Counted from the first letter of the stretch, positions 35,465 to 44,491 are shown. The stretch is 64,000 nucleotides of DNA from Streptomyces cyanogenus (GCF_017526105.1 NZ_CP071839.1:1178001-1242000); one strand, 5' to 3'. A program made the numbers and translations. Notes: a model not told the origin generated them from the sequence alone.

Positions 35465-36811
35465 TCAGAACTGGGGCGCCGCGGTGGGTGCGCGCAGGGT
35501 GCCGAGGAACGGGTACCAGACATGCTCCGGATCGCTCTCGACGGCGTTCACGACCTCCCGCATCGCCTGCAGCGCCTTCGGCTCGTCACCGTCGTACACA
35601 TCGCCCTGCAGCATGCGCAGCACGTCGATCCGGTACCGGGGGTCTTTCGCGAACGCGGTGAACAGGACGTTGAGCCGGTAGAAGATGGTGATGAACTCGT
35701 ACCAGTAGCCCACGGCCTTGCGCAGCTTCTCCTCGTACGGGGCGAAGCTCTTCTTCGAGAAGTCACCACCGGCCTTGTGCGCCGCGATGATGTCCTTGCA
35801 GGCGATCCGCGCACTGTTGAGCGCGACGCTCACTCCGCTGGAGAAGATCGGGTCGACGAAGCGGGCCGCGTCCCCGATGAGAACGTAACGGTCGCCACAG
35901 ATCTGCCGCATCGCGTAGCTGTAGTCACCCTCCGCCTTGAACGGACGGACCCGCTTGGCCTTTCTCAGCATCTCCGCCAGTTCGGGCCGGGTGTCCACGA
36001 AGTCCCAGAAGAATTTCTCGCGGTCGGCATTGGCCTGGGCGAACCGCTTCTTCTGGGTCACGATTCCTATGCTCGTAATGGTGTCCGTGATGGGAATCTG
36101 CCACACCCAGGTGTCCTTGACCGGCAGCCAGTGCACGAAGATGAAGTCGGTCTCCTGAGGGTTGCTCGCCAGCGCCGCCCGGTCCACGTCCTCGAACCAG
36201 GTGTGCAGCGCGTACTGGTCGAAGACCGGGTCGCTCACCTTCAGTTTGAGTTGCCGGCCGAGCGTGGTGCCCCGACCCGACGCGTCGACGACCATCTTCG
36301 CGCTGAAGCCGACCTCCTTGGACCCCAGGCGGCAGGTCAGGCCGACCTGCTCCGGGTCGCTGAAGTCCACCTTGAGCACGCGGACACCGGAGAAGACCTT
36401 GGCGCCCTTCTCCTCGGCGTTCTTCAGCAGGAGCAGATCGAACTTCCCCCGGTCGACATGGAAGGTGTAGTCGCGGTCGACCCCCTCCTGGTCGCGCTCG
36501 ACGAACTGGACGTCGGCGGTGAGCCGGTGGCCCATTCCCACGAAACCGTTGCTCGGCACGCGCAGGGCGTACGACGCGGTCCACGAAGCGCCATACTTCT
36601 TGGGGAAGTTCGCCGCATCGACCGCTGCCATGGCGCCGGTCTCGTGCAACACCGGCGTCGTGGCCGGCACCAGGGACTCACCCACGTGGGCCCGGGGGAA
36701 CATCTCGCTCTCGAACACCGCCACCGAGAGTCCCGCCATGGCGAGATACGCCGCGGCCGTCGACCCCGCGGGGCCGCCACCGATCACTACAACATCGAAG
36801 TCGGTCGTCAT
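35465..36811 (-). CDS. FAD-dependent halogenase, PltA-like (pyrrolyl-carrier-protein type)
   Basis: 448 residues. It has the GGGPAGST FAD loop, the GESLVPATTPVL segment, the WVWQIPI motif of flavin halogenases (WxWxIP), and a GDAARFVDPIFSSGV motif. Segments such as EGVDRDYTFHVDRGKFD, AKMVVDASGRG and DPRYRIDVLRMLQGDVY follow closely what I remember of PltA, which dichlorinates pyrrole bound to a peptidyl carrier protein. I infer that it chlorinates a pyrrolyl thioester. It needs a flavin reductase, not seen here. The gene is alone on the minus strand, convergent with the Clp-N gene. A 13-base direct repeat (35448-35460 and 35468-35480) spans its stop. A different phenolic or pyrrolic substrate remains possible. 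Confidence 0.93.
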   Translation of the reverse strand: MTTDFDVVVIGGGPAGSTAAAYLAMAGLSVAVFESEMFPRAHVGESLVPATTPVLHETGAMAAVDAANFPKKYGASWTASYALRVPSNGFVGMGHRLTADVQFVERDQEGVDRDYTFHVDRGKFDLLLLKNAEEKGAKVFSGVRVLKVDFSDPEQVGLTCRLGSKEVGFSAKMVVDASGRGTTLGRQLKLKVSDPVFDQYALHTWFEDVDRAALASNPQETDFIFVHWLPVKDTWVWQIPITDTITSIGIVTQKKRFAQANADREKFFWDFVDTRPELAEMLRKAKRVRPFKAEGDYSYAMRQICGDRYVLIGDAARFVDPIFSSGVSVALNSARIACKDIIAAHKAGGDFSKKSFAPYEEKLRKAVGYWYEFITIFYRLNVLFTAFAKDPRYRIDVLRMLQGDVYDGDEPKALQAMREVVNAVESDPEHVWYPFLGTLRAPTAAPQF

Positions 36812-37559
36812 GGGCGGGCCTCGCGAACTGCCTCTGACACCATCCAGGGCTCCTCACCTTGTCGACAGCAGGCGCATGGGTCCTTGCCCGCAGGGCGCCG
36901 AGTCTTGTCAGGACCGCTGAAGCCGGACTAACCCGCGGCTTGGTCCGAGGAGTGGCATCCCGACAGCCCAGCCGAGGCAGAGGCGACGGCCGCCCGGCGC
37001 ACGCGTGCGCAGGCCGCGACGACCGGCAGACAGTGGTGGACACCTGAGGCCCACCGGTAGCCGAGGTTGCCGCGCTCACGGGTCACGCTCTTGACGTACA
37101 GGTCGGTGCCCGCGAAGCGGAGCAGGATCAGCAATGAGACGCCACGCCTCGCCGGGTCCTCCGCCGCCGGCCAGGAGGGCGACCGGCAGCGTGCCGCAAG
37201 CCGGGACGATCGCGGCGGCCCCCTTTCCGCAGGGTTCCTGACGCCGACGTTACGCGGGAGGCGCGCCCGACCAGCTGATCCGCCCGTAACACGCACCTCG
37301 TCGCCCTCGTCCGCGCCGGAGCCCGCTTCGAACGCGGACACCTCGTCGAACGCCCGGCAGCCCGCATCGCATGAGGCGCGTATCGGCGGGACGGGAAACG
37401 CGATGGACACGGCGATCTCGACGCCCGTACCCTCGGCCGGTCCCGACCTTCCCACGTTCGAAGAGGTGCATTTGATGACGTTTCAGGCAGTCGCGGCCCA
37501 CTCCCGTCGGCCGCTTCACCCAACCGTTGTGACCTCCCCGGACCGAAGGAATCCCCGTA
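36812..37559. other. 748-bp intergenic stretch with no recognised gene
   Basis: This lies between the divergent halogenase and methyltransferase genes. Open frames are present on both strands, for example 37067-37576 (+) and 36928-37455 (-), but none has a convincing ribosome site, domain or homologue known to me. It should hold two divergent promoters. I could not place them. Confidence 0.4.
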
Positions 37560-38306
37560 GTGGACCTGCCACGTAGCTTCACCATCCGCGAGAGCAGCCA
37601 TCGCCTCTGCAACCCGTTCACCGGCGAGAAACTGGCCATCCTGGGCCAGGCCATCAGCCCGTCGCCGGGCACCCACGTGCTCGACCTCGCCTGCGGCAAG
37701 GGCGAGATGCTGTGCACCTGGGCCCGCGACCACGGCGTGACCGGCACCGGGGTGGACATCAGCACAGTCTTCCTGGACACCGCACGCGAACGGGCCGTGG
37801 AGCTGGGCGTCGCCGACCGGGTCGGCTTCGTACACGCGGACGCCTCGGGCCACGTTGCCGACGATCCGGTGGGCATCGCCGCCTGCGTCGGCGCCACCTG
37901 GGTCGGCGCAGGCGTGACGGGCACCGTCCAACTCCTGCGGCGCAGTCTCCTTCCCGGCGGCATGATGCTGATCGGCGAACCGTACTGGCGCCGCGAGCCC
38001 CAGGACCAGGCCACCGTCGAGGGCTGCCACATGACCCGCCAGGACGATCTGCTCCCGCTGCCGGAACTGCTCGAACAGTTCCGCACCCTGGGCTGTGACG
38101 TCGTCGAAATGGTCCTCGCCGACCAGGACAGCTGGGACCGGTACGCCGCAGCGCAGTGGCTCAACATCCGCCGCTGGCTGGATACCAACCCCGACGACGA
38201 GCTCGCCGACGAGATGCGCGCGGAACTCGCTGCGGCACCCGTCCAGCACGCCAGGTACCAGCGCGAATACCTCGGGTGGGGCGTGTTCGTCCTGATGGAC
38301 CGCTGA
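37560..38306 (+). CDS. Class I SAM-dependent methyltransferase
   Basis: 248 residues, started at GTG 37560 behind AAGGA. The SAM-binding motif I is VLDLACGKGEM (about residues 45-55), followed by an acidic motif II (GVDIS) and a HADA motif III. It is a small-molecule methyltransferase fold with a C-terminal Trp-rich region. It stands alone between the halogenase and the isocyanide cassette, on the opposite strand to both. Possible roles include methylation of a sugar or pyrrole of the polyketide. Related enzymes also occur outside biosynthetic clusters, so the assignment to a pathway is open. Confidence 0.88.
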   Translation: MDLPRSFTIRESSHRLCNPFTGEKLAILGQAISPSPGTHVLDLACGKGEMLCTWARDHGVTGTGVDISTVFLDTARERAVELGVADRVGFVHADASGHVADDPVGIAACVGATWVGAGVTGTVQLLRRSLLPGGMMLIGEPYWRREPQDQATVEGCHMTRQDDLLPLPELLEQFRTLGCDVVEMVLADQDSWDRYAAAQWLNIRRWLDTNPDDELADEMRAELAAAPVQHARYQREYLGWGVFVLMDR

Positions 38307-38414
38307 CACACCACTCCATCATCCACGGATCTTGATCTGGACTGGGCGGGCTGGCAATGAGTCGACTCATCGTCCACTCGTGACCGGCGTCGACGGACAG
38401 CCGTGTGGCCCGCC

Positions 38415-39458
38415 TTACCTGCTGTCCTTCGTCGACCATGGCACGTACGGCCTGGGACGCAGCTGGGCCACGCCTTTTCCGCCTCGCGTCGGTGCATCCT
38501 CGCCGAGCCCAGGCAGGCGAGCTGACCGGTTCTGGTCGAAGTGGCTGTCTCTGCCGCCTTGCCGCACCAGTCGACCCATCCGGGCGGCTTCGGCTCTGGG
38601 CATGAGAGTCCACCTGCCGTCGCTACGGCGCAAGGCGGCGGAGTGCCAGGGGGTCGTCCAGACGTCGGGGGCGTCGAGGAGGCGGATGCCGAATTTCGGG
38701 GCGCCGACGGGCTGAGGATGGATGGAGAGGCGTACCGCGCGGGGGTGGTGTTCGGCGATCAGGGTGCCCCAGGCGCGGCTGCGCTGGATGACGCCGTAAG
38801 CCCGTTGTCGACATGCGCGTTGGAGGGCGGAGCGGGTGCCGGTCCAGTCGGCGGTGTCCTCGACGAGGAAGCGGGTGATGCCCCGGTAGAGGGCCAGGGC
38901 CTGTTCGTCGGCGCGTTTCTCGGCCCGGAGTGCTTCCAGGGTGGGGGCGTGGCGCTCATGGATGTGGGTGCGTTTCGTGTCGTGCGGGAGGTCGCCGAGG
39001 ACGTCGCGGAGATCGAAGACGGACAGTCTGTGGAGGCCCATCCGGCCTATCTGTATGCGTAGGTCGTCGGCGTAGGCGTCGATGTGGTCGTCGGGGACGC
39101 CGATGAGGTCGCCGAAGACATGGCCGTCCGAGCAGATGATCAGACGGGCGCCGGGCGGGTAGATCCGCTCGATCTGGGTGCACAGGGTGTTCAGGAAGGT
39201 CAGGGAGAGGCGTTCACCCTGGTCGGGGAGGTGGCCGAGGACCTTGGCCGGGTTGGGGGACTTACAAGGGAAGCCGGGCAGCGTGAAGACGATGTGGGCG
39301 CCATCGCGTACGAAGGCGGCGATGCTGCGCAGCTGATGCGGGAACGCTTCCGCGGGAGCGGGGGCGGGGTCGGTCGTGCGGTGGTGGGGCAGGAGCAGGT
39401 TCAGGATCTCGGTGGCGATGCTCGTTGGGAGGGTGTCCGGCGTGGTCGTCAGGGGCAT
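38415..39458 (-). CDS. Isocyanide (isonitrile) synthase, PvcA/DIT1 family
   Basis: 347 residues. The block FTLPGFPCKSPNPAKVLG (about residues 58-75), the SDGHVFGDLIGVPDD block and the YADDLR segment are hallmarks of the pyoverdine/dityrosine (PvcA, IsnA, DIT1) family. These enzymes turn an amino-acid amine into an isocyanide using ribulose 5-phosphate. The start at 39458 is set by a near-perfect AGGAGG six bases upstream; the ATG at 39503 lacks one. It is the last gene of a minus-strand run MFS-AsnB-P450-PvcA. The C-terminal 50 residues are longer than I expect and low in recognisable motifs. The amino-acid substrate (Tyr, Trp or other) cannot be read with confidence. No PvcB-type dioxygenase adjoins it. 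Confidence 0.9.
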   Translation of the reverse strand: MPLTTTPDTLPTSIATEILNLLLPHHRTTDPAPAPAEAFPHQLRSIAAFVRDGAHIVFTLPGFPCKSPNPAKVLGHLPDQGERLSLTFLNTLCTQIERIYPPGARLIICSDGHVFGDLIGVPDDHIDAYADDLRIQIGRMGLHRLSVFDLRDVLGDLPHDTKRTHIHERHAPTLEALRAEKRADEQALALYRGITRFLVEDTADWTGTRSALQRACRQRAYGVIQRSRAWGTLIAEHHPRAVRLSIHPQPVGAPKFGIRLLDAPDVWTTPWHSAALRRSDGRWTLMPRAEAARMGRLVRQGGRDSHFDQNRSARLPGLGEDAPTRGGKGVAQLRPRPYVPWSTKDSR

Positions 39459-39608
39459 GTCGTTCCTCCTGGGGTACGAGGGGGTACGAGGACACGTCGA
39501 CATGGCGCCGTGGCGGGAGGGGAAGCCGGGCGCCTGGGGTCAGTGGGCGTGGGTCAGCCGGGGCCGGGTCGGCTGGTGGGGCCGGACCCGGTCAGCGGTA
39601 CGTCGGTG

Positions 39609-40871
39609 TCAGAGGCGGCGTTCGTAGCCGACGGGGAGGTGGTTGGTGCCACGGCCGAGGACGGCCGGGATCCACTCGATGTCCTCGTCTCTGATGACCA
39701 GATGAAGGCCGGGCAGGCGGGCGAGGAGTACGCCGAGGGCGAGCCGGAGTTCGGCGCGGGCGAGGGCGGCTCCGGGGCAGAAGTGGATGCCGTGGCCGAA
39801 GGCGAGGTGTGAATTGGGCGAGCGGTCGAAGTCCAGGATGTCCGGGTCGGGGAAGCGGCGCGGGTCCCGGTTGGCCGCGCACAGGGAGACGATCACCGAG
39901 TCGCCGCCGGGTACGCGCGTGCCGTGCAGGTCGCTGTCCTCGTCGAAGAAGCGCCAGGTGGTGAGCTCGAAGGCACTGTCGTAGCGGAGGAGTTCCTCGA
40001 CGGCGCGGGGCAGCAGGTCCGGGTTGCCGCGTAGACGGGCGAGCTGGTCCGGATTGCGGAACAGGGCGATCAGGGCCGTGGTGATCTGGTTGGTGACCGG
40101 CTCCTGGCCCGCGACGAGGAGCTGGAAGATCATCGAGTCCAGCTCCTCCTGTGACAGTTCCCGGCGGTCGCGGGCCACGACGAGGCGGCTGAGCAGGTCG
40201 TCGTCCCAGTGTTCACGCTTGTGGGCCACGACATCGGCGATGTAGCTCTGCAGGCCGTGCAGGCGGGCCTCGTAGAGGGGGCGGCCCGGGTCGGTGGGGC
40301 CGACCGGCTGGACGACTTTGCCCCAGTCGCGGTCGAAACGGGCCGCGAGTTCCTTCGGGAGGCCGATGACTTCGGCGAGGACCTGGAAGGGGAAGTGGGC
40401 GGCGAAGCCGGTGACGAGGTCCGCGGGGCCGTGCTCCGGCAGTGCGTCGACGAGGGCGTCGGCCAGTTCCTGGAAGCGGGGGCGGAGCTGCTCGATGCGG
40501 CGCGGGGTGAAGGCGTCCGTCACGAAGCGGCGCATCCGGGTGTGCTTGGGCGGGTCCTGATGAAGGAGGTGCACCTGGAGCTGGGAGTGCTGCGGCTCGG
40601 GCATGATCGAGGCTCGGGCGCGCCAGCGGTCGTTGCCTCGGTCGTGGTCCTTGCCGAGGCGGTCGTCGTTCAGCGCGGCGTGGGCGGCGTCGTAGCCGGT
40701 GACGAGCCACGCTTGGACGCCGCTGGGGAAGAGGACCCGGTGGACGGGGCCGGCCTCGCGCATCTGCTCATACAGGGGGTAGGGGTTGCTCTTGTAGGGG
40801 CAGCCCGTCAGCGGCACCGGGTCGGGCAACGTGTCCGGATCTGCTACTGGATGCTGTTCCTGGAGGGTCAT
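39609..40871 (-). CDS. Cytochrome P450 of the isocyanide cassette
   Basis: 420 residues. The K-helix ELLR and haem loop FGHGIHFCPGAALAR are intact. The I-helix segment reads AGQEPVTNQ instead of AG-x-(E/D)-T, so the usual oxygen-activating Thr is replaced by Pro-Val. This is known in some P450s with substrate-assisted or non-standard chemistry. The gene begins 10 bases after the amidotransferase stop, with GAGGAG upstream. I infer that it oxidises the isocyanide-bearing intermediate, possibly replacing the PvcB-type desaturase found in other isocyanide loci. Confidence 0.94.
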   Translation of the reverse strand: MTLQEQHPVADPDTLPDPVPLTGCPYKSNPYPLYEQMREAGPVHRVLFPSGVQAWLVTGYDAAHAALNDDRLGKDHDRGNDRWRARASIMPEPQHSQLQVHLLHQDPPKHTRMRRFVTDAFTPRRIEQLRPRFQELADALVDALPEHGPADLVTGFAAHFPFQVLAEVIGLPKELAARFDRDWGKVVQPVGPTDPGRPLYEARLHGLQSYIADVVAHKREHWDDDLLSRLVVARDRRELSQEELDSMIFQLLVAGQEPVTNQITTALIALFRNPDQLARLRGNPDLLPRAVEELLRYDSAFELTTWRFFDEDSDLHGTRVPGGDSVIVSLCAANRDPRRFPDPDILDFDRSPNSHLAFGHGIHFCPGAALARAELRLALGVLLARLPGLHLVIRDEDIEWIPAVLGRGTNHLPVGYERRL

Positions 40872-40881
40872 GGGAGGCTCC

Positions 40882-42708
40882 TCAGAAGGCGAGTTCGGGC
40901 CGGTAGTGGTCCAGCCAGAGGGCGAGGTCGACGACGCGTTCGAGGCGCAGGCGGTGACCCCACTCCAGTCGGTCGGGCGGGGTGTCGAGGCAGGGCTTGA
41001 TGCGGGTCTCGTCAGTCAGGGCGCGGACCTGTTCGGTGGCGAGCGCGTCGCGGGCCAGGCCCTGCAGGCCGCGGTTGTAGTCGGGGTGGTGGGTGGCCGG
41101 GTAGTGGTTCTTGGGGCGGTGCAGCACCGAGTCCGGAGCGAGGCCGGCGCCCATCGCTCGCAGCAGGCTCTTCTCCCGTCCGTCGAAGCTCTTCAGCGCC
41201 CACGGGGTGGAGAACGCGTACTCGACGAGCCGGTGGTCGCAGTACGGCACGCGGACCTCCAGTCCCTGCGCCATGCTGAGGCGGTCCTTGCGGTGCAGGA
41301 GCTGGCGCAGCCAGCGGGTCAGGGACAGGTGCTGCATCTCGCGTTGCCGGTGTTCGGCGGCACTCTCGCCGTCCGTATGAGGTACGGCGGCCAGCGCGGT
41401 GCGGTACGTGTCGTCGCGGAACTCACCGACACGCAGGTCCAGTTCCGGGTTCAGGGGCATGGCCGCCTCGTCGCCCGTCACCAGCAGCCACGGGAAGGTT
41501 TCCGCTGCCAGGGCCTTCGGGTTGTGGAACCAGGGGTAGCCACCGAAGACCTCGTCGGCCGCCTCGCCGGAGAGGGCGACGGTGGAGTGCCGGCGGATCT
41601 CACCGAACAGCAGATACAGCGAGGTGTCCATGTCGCCGACACCGATGGGTGAGTCGCGGGCCACGACGACGGCCTTGCGGTGCTCGGGGTCGAGCAGGGC
41701 GCGCGGGTCGAGGACGACCGTGCTGTGGTCGGTACCGATGAAGGCGCCGGCCTCGATGGCGTAGGGCGTGTCGTGGCCGGTGCGCAGGACGTCGCCGGTG
41801 AACTGTTCCGCCTGGTCGCTGTAGTCGACGGCGTAGGAGCGGATCCGGGCCTCCGGGCCTTCGCGCAGGCGGAGTTCGCCGGCGAGCAAAGCGGTCAGGA
41901 CCGTGGAGTCGATGCCACCGGACAGCAGGCTGCACAGCGGGACGTCCGCTTCGAGCTGGCTGCGCGCTGCGGTACCGACCAGGGTGCGGATCCGCTCGAT
42001 GGCCGTGTCCTGGTCGTCGGTGTGGTCGGTGGCCTCCAGCCGCCAGTAGCGGCGTTCACGGATACCGCCCCGGTCCAGCACGAGCACGCCGCCCGGCTCG
42101 ACCTCCCTGACTCCGGACCACACGGTCGGGCCGGTGTTGAACAGCAGGCTGTACGCCTCTCGCAGCCCGTCCGCGTCCACCCGGGGCCGTATCTCCGGAT
42201 GGGCGAACAGGGCCTTGGGCTCGGAGGCGAAGGCGAGGCCGCCGTCGACAGTGGCCCAGAACAGGGGCTTCACCCCGAGCCGGTCGCGGACCAGGAGCAG
42301 TCGCTGGGCGCCCTCGTCCCAGACGGCGAAGGCGAACATGCCCTCCAGGTGCTCGGCCACCGCCTCGCCCCACTCGGCGTACGCGCGCAGCACCACCTCG
42401 GTGTCGCTGCGCGTGCGGAACGCATGGCCCCGGGCGCGCAGTTCGGTGCGCAGTTCGTGGTGGTTGTAGACCTCGCCGCTGTAGCTGAGGACGATGGACG
42501 GGTCTTCGGGCCGGTCGGTCATCGGCTGTACGCCGCCTTCGAGGTCGATGACGGCCAGGCGTCGGTGGCCGATCGCGGCCCGCTCACCGAGCCAGACGCC
42601 TGCGGCGTCGGGGCCCCGCGGGGTGAGGGTGGCGGTCATGACCTCGATGACCGGGGCCTGGGGACGGGCGTCGCTGTGGAAGGACGCCCAGCCGGTGATT
42701 CCGCACAT
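40882..42708 (-). CDS. asnB: Asparagine-synthetase-like glutamine-dependent amidotransferase
   Basis: 608 residues with two full domains. The N-terminal Ntn glutaminase domain starts MCGITG, with Cys2 as nucleophile and RGPD and EVYNH motifs. The C-terminal ATP-pyrophosphatase domain has SGGIDS at residues 263-268. Length and order match AsnB. Placed between an MFS gene (16 bases upstream) and a P450 (10 bases downstream) in an isocyanide operon, it probably makes a carboxamide on the product by activating a carboxylate with ATP and transferring ammonia from glutamine. A housekeeping asparagine synthetase is less likely given the operon. It could also act as an amide-bond or ring-closing synthetase, as some family members do. 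Confidence 0.93.
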   Translation of the reverse strand: MCGITGWASFHSDARPQAPVIEVMTATLTPRGPDAAGVWLGERAAIGHRRLAVIDLEGGVQPMTDRPEDPSIVLSYSGEVYNHHELRTELRARGHAFRTRSDTEVVLRAYAEWGEAVAEHLEGMFAFAVWDEGAQRLLLVRDRLGVKPLFWATVDGGLAFASEPKALFAHPEIRPRVDADGLREAYSLLFNTGPTVWSGVREVEPGGVLVLDRGGIRERRYWRLEATDHTDDQDTAIERIRTLVGTAARSQLEADVPLCSLLSGGIDSTVLTALLAGELRLREGPEARIRSYAVDYSDQAEQFTGDVLRTGHDTPYAIEAGAFIGTDHSTVVLDPRALLDPEHRKAVVVARDSPIGVGDMDTSLYLLFGEIRRHSTVALSGEAADEVFGGYPWFHNPKALAAETFPWLLVTGDEAAMPLNPELDLRVGEFRDDTYRTALAAVPHTDGESAAEHRQREMQHLSLTRWLRQLLHRKDRLSMAQGLEVRVPYCDHRLVEYAFSTPWALKSFDGREKSLLRAMGAGLAPDSVLHRPKNHYPATHHPDYNRGLQGLARDALATEQVRALTDETRIKPCLDTPPDRLEWGHRLRLERVVDLALWLDHYRPELAF

Positions 42709-42724
42709 GGGGAGGACTCCTCGG

Positions 42725-44176
42725 TCAGGGATGGCGAGCGGTGGCAGCCGCGTCGGTGGTCTTCTCGGGGACGGGCGCGGGCCTACGTCCGTCCAGGGCG
42801 AGCAGGGGTACGGCGATACAGGCGGCGGCCGCCGCCAGGGTCAGCCCGGCCATCGCGCCGTCATCGCCTCCGGCCGGACCCCAGGCGGCCGTGGCCAGGG
42901 CCGGCCCGAGGGTGAAGCCGAGGCTGCGGGCCAGCTGTACGGAGGAGCCCACGGTCGCCGTGCGGTCCGCCGGGGCGGCGCCCATGACGAGGGCCTGGGT
43001 CGGGCCGCCGTTCAGGCCCATGCCGAGGCCGGCCAGCGCCAGCCGCCAGGCCACGTCCACCGGTGACCAGTCACCCCCCAGCGGAACGAGGAGGAGCAGA
43101 CCGGCGGCGGTGAGGGCAGCGCCGATGACCGCCACCGGCCGGGCCCCGGTGGGGGTCCCCCCGCGCGAGCGGAGCCGAGCGTGGGGGATGTCGGCGAGGC
43201 GACCACCGACCGGCCCGGCCAACCCCATGCCGAGCGGGAAGGCGAGCACGGTCAGACCGGTCGTGGTGGCGCTGACGCCGTCGTCGCGCTGGAGGTGCAG
43301 GGCGACGACGTAGTGCATCGCCGCGAACCCGGCTGCCAACGCCAGCACCGCTGCATGCGCCCGGAACAGGCTCGCCGCCTGCAGTGCGCCGACGACCGGG
43401 CGGCCGCCCGGGCCCCGCAGCCACCACCACAACGGCGGTACGGCGGCGAGCGCGAGCACCAGCCACCCTGGGCTTCCCGACGCCAGGGTCAGCGCCAGCA
43501 GCAGGGCGGTCACCCCGGAACCCACCAGCAGCACATCCGCCGCCGACCGCCGGTCGGGCAGGCGCAGGCCGCCGTCCCTCGGCATCGCCCTCCACGCCAC
43601 GACCAGAGCCAGCAGGCAGAAAGGGATCTTGACCAGGAAGACGGCGCGCCAGCCCAGGTGGTCCAGCAGCAATCCGCCCATCGCCGGACCGGTCACCGCG
43701 CCCAGCGGGCCCAGCGTCGCGGGCACGCTCATGGCCCGCCCGCGCAGTTCCGGCCGTACCGAACGCAGGGCGAGAACCGGCATCAGTACGAAGAGCACTG
43801 CCCCGAACGCGCCCTGCGCGAGGCGGGCGCCGATCAGCCAGGACGCCCAGGGCGCGGCGGCCGCCAGCGCGCTGCACAGACCGAAGCCCGCGGTCGCGAC
43901 CAGCAGGGCGGAACGCATCCCCACCCCGTCCAGCCACCGGCCGACAGGCAACAGCAGAGCGACCACGGGCAGTTGATAACCAAGAACCGCCCACTGGGCG
44001 GCCGCGGCGGAGACGTGCAGACCGTCGGCGATGTCCGCCAGGGCCACGTTGACGATGTTCATGTCCAGCATCGCCACGAACGACAGCAGGCCGGCCACCG
44101 CAACGAGCAGCCAGCGGTCCTCACCGCCGGCGGGTATGTGGTCGGGCTGTTGGGAACCGGGACTGTGGCCTGTCAC
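42725..44176 (-). CDS. MFS transporter, DHA2-like drug exporter
   Basis: 483 residues, started at GTG 44176 behind GAGGGG. About 12-14 hydrophobic helices are visible, with the early LDMNIVNVALADI segment and the motif after helix 2 (LPVGRWLDGVGMRSALL) typical of DHA2-type proton antiporters. It is the first gene of the minus-strand cassette, so it is probably the efflux and self-resistance pump for the isocyanide product. There is no associated repressor gene. Confidence 0.93.
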   Translation of the reverse strand: MTGHSPGSQQPDHIPAGGEDRWLLVAVAGLLSFVAMLDMNIVNVALADIADGLHVSAAAAQWAVLGYQLPVVALLLPVGRWLDGVGMRSALLVATAGFGLCSALAAAAPWASWLIGARLAQGAFGAVLFVLMPVLALRSVRPELRGRAMSVPATLGPLGAVTGPAMGGLLLDHLGWRAVFLVKIPFCLLALVVAWRAMPRDGGLRLPDRRSAADVLLVGSGVTALLLALTLASGSPGWLVLALAAVPPLWWWLRGPGGRPVVGALQAASLFRAHAAVLALAAGFAAMHYVVALHLQRDDGVSATTTGLTVLAFPLGMGLAGPVGGRLADIPHARLRSRGGTPTGARPVAVIGAALTAAGLLLLVPLGGDWSPVDVAWRLALAGLGMGLNGGPTQALVMGAAPADRTATVGSSVQLARSLGFTLGPALATAAWGPAGGDDGAMAGLTLAAAAACIAVPLLALDGRRPAPVPEKTTDAAATARHP

Positions 44177-44307
44177 CGTTGCCGCCCCTCACGGTCGTGG
44201 GTGGGCTGCCGGACGGCAGCCTCGTCCCACAAGTCGGGTGAGATCGCACACGAGTTCCCGGGCGCGTCCAAAAATCCTGGCGGGCAGGCTGAATCCGCCC
44301 GCGTCGA

Positions 44308-44491
44308 TCAGTCGCGGCGGCCGCCGCGTGCCGGCTTGCCCGACACGGCCGACTCCAGCAGTAGGTACAGCAGCGCGCAGAGGATCAGCCCGGCGGCACA
44401 GCCGACAGCCGCGCCGAACGCTCCGTCGACGACGGATCAGCCAGCCATACCGGGCTACGACAACGGCCACGGTGGCCGTGAACAACGCCAA
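44308..44491 (-). pseudogene. Frameshifted small two-helix membrane protein (remnant)
   Basis: Starting from a TTG at 44491, one frame encodes a hydrophobic helix ending in GWLIRRR. About 20 codons in, a different frame continues with a second helix (AFGAAVGCAAGLILCALLYL) and a short basic tail ending at TGA 44308-44310. Joining them needs one frameshift near 44420. I do not recognise the family. Nothing else supportable lies in 44177-44307 or 44492-44779. Confidence 0.3.

Noticed and set aside
34874..36931. A 685-codon plus-strand frame opposite the halogenase
   Set aside because: It runs out of frame through the Clp-N gene and antisense to the halogenase, both of which have clear family motifs.
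37067..37576. A 169-codon plus-strand frame upstream of the methyltransferase
   Set aside because: Low-complexity Arg/Pro/Ser-rich translation, no ribosome site, and it overlaps the supported methyltransferase start.
38541..39812. Plus-strand frames opposite the isocyanide synthase and P450
   Set aside because: Gly/Val/Glu-rich translations are the mirror of real minus-strand genes with conserved family motifs and good ribosome sites.
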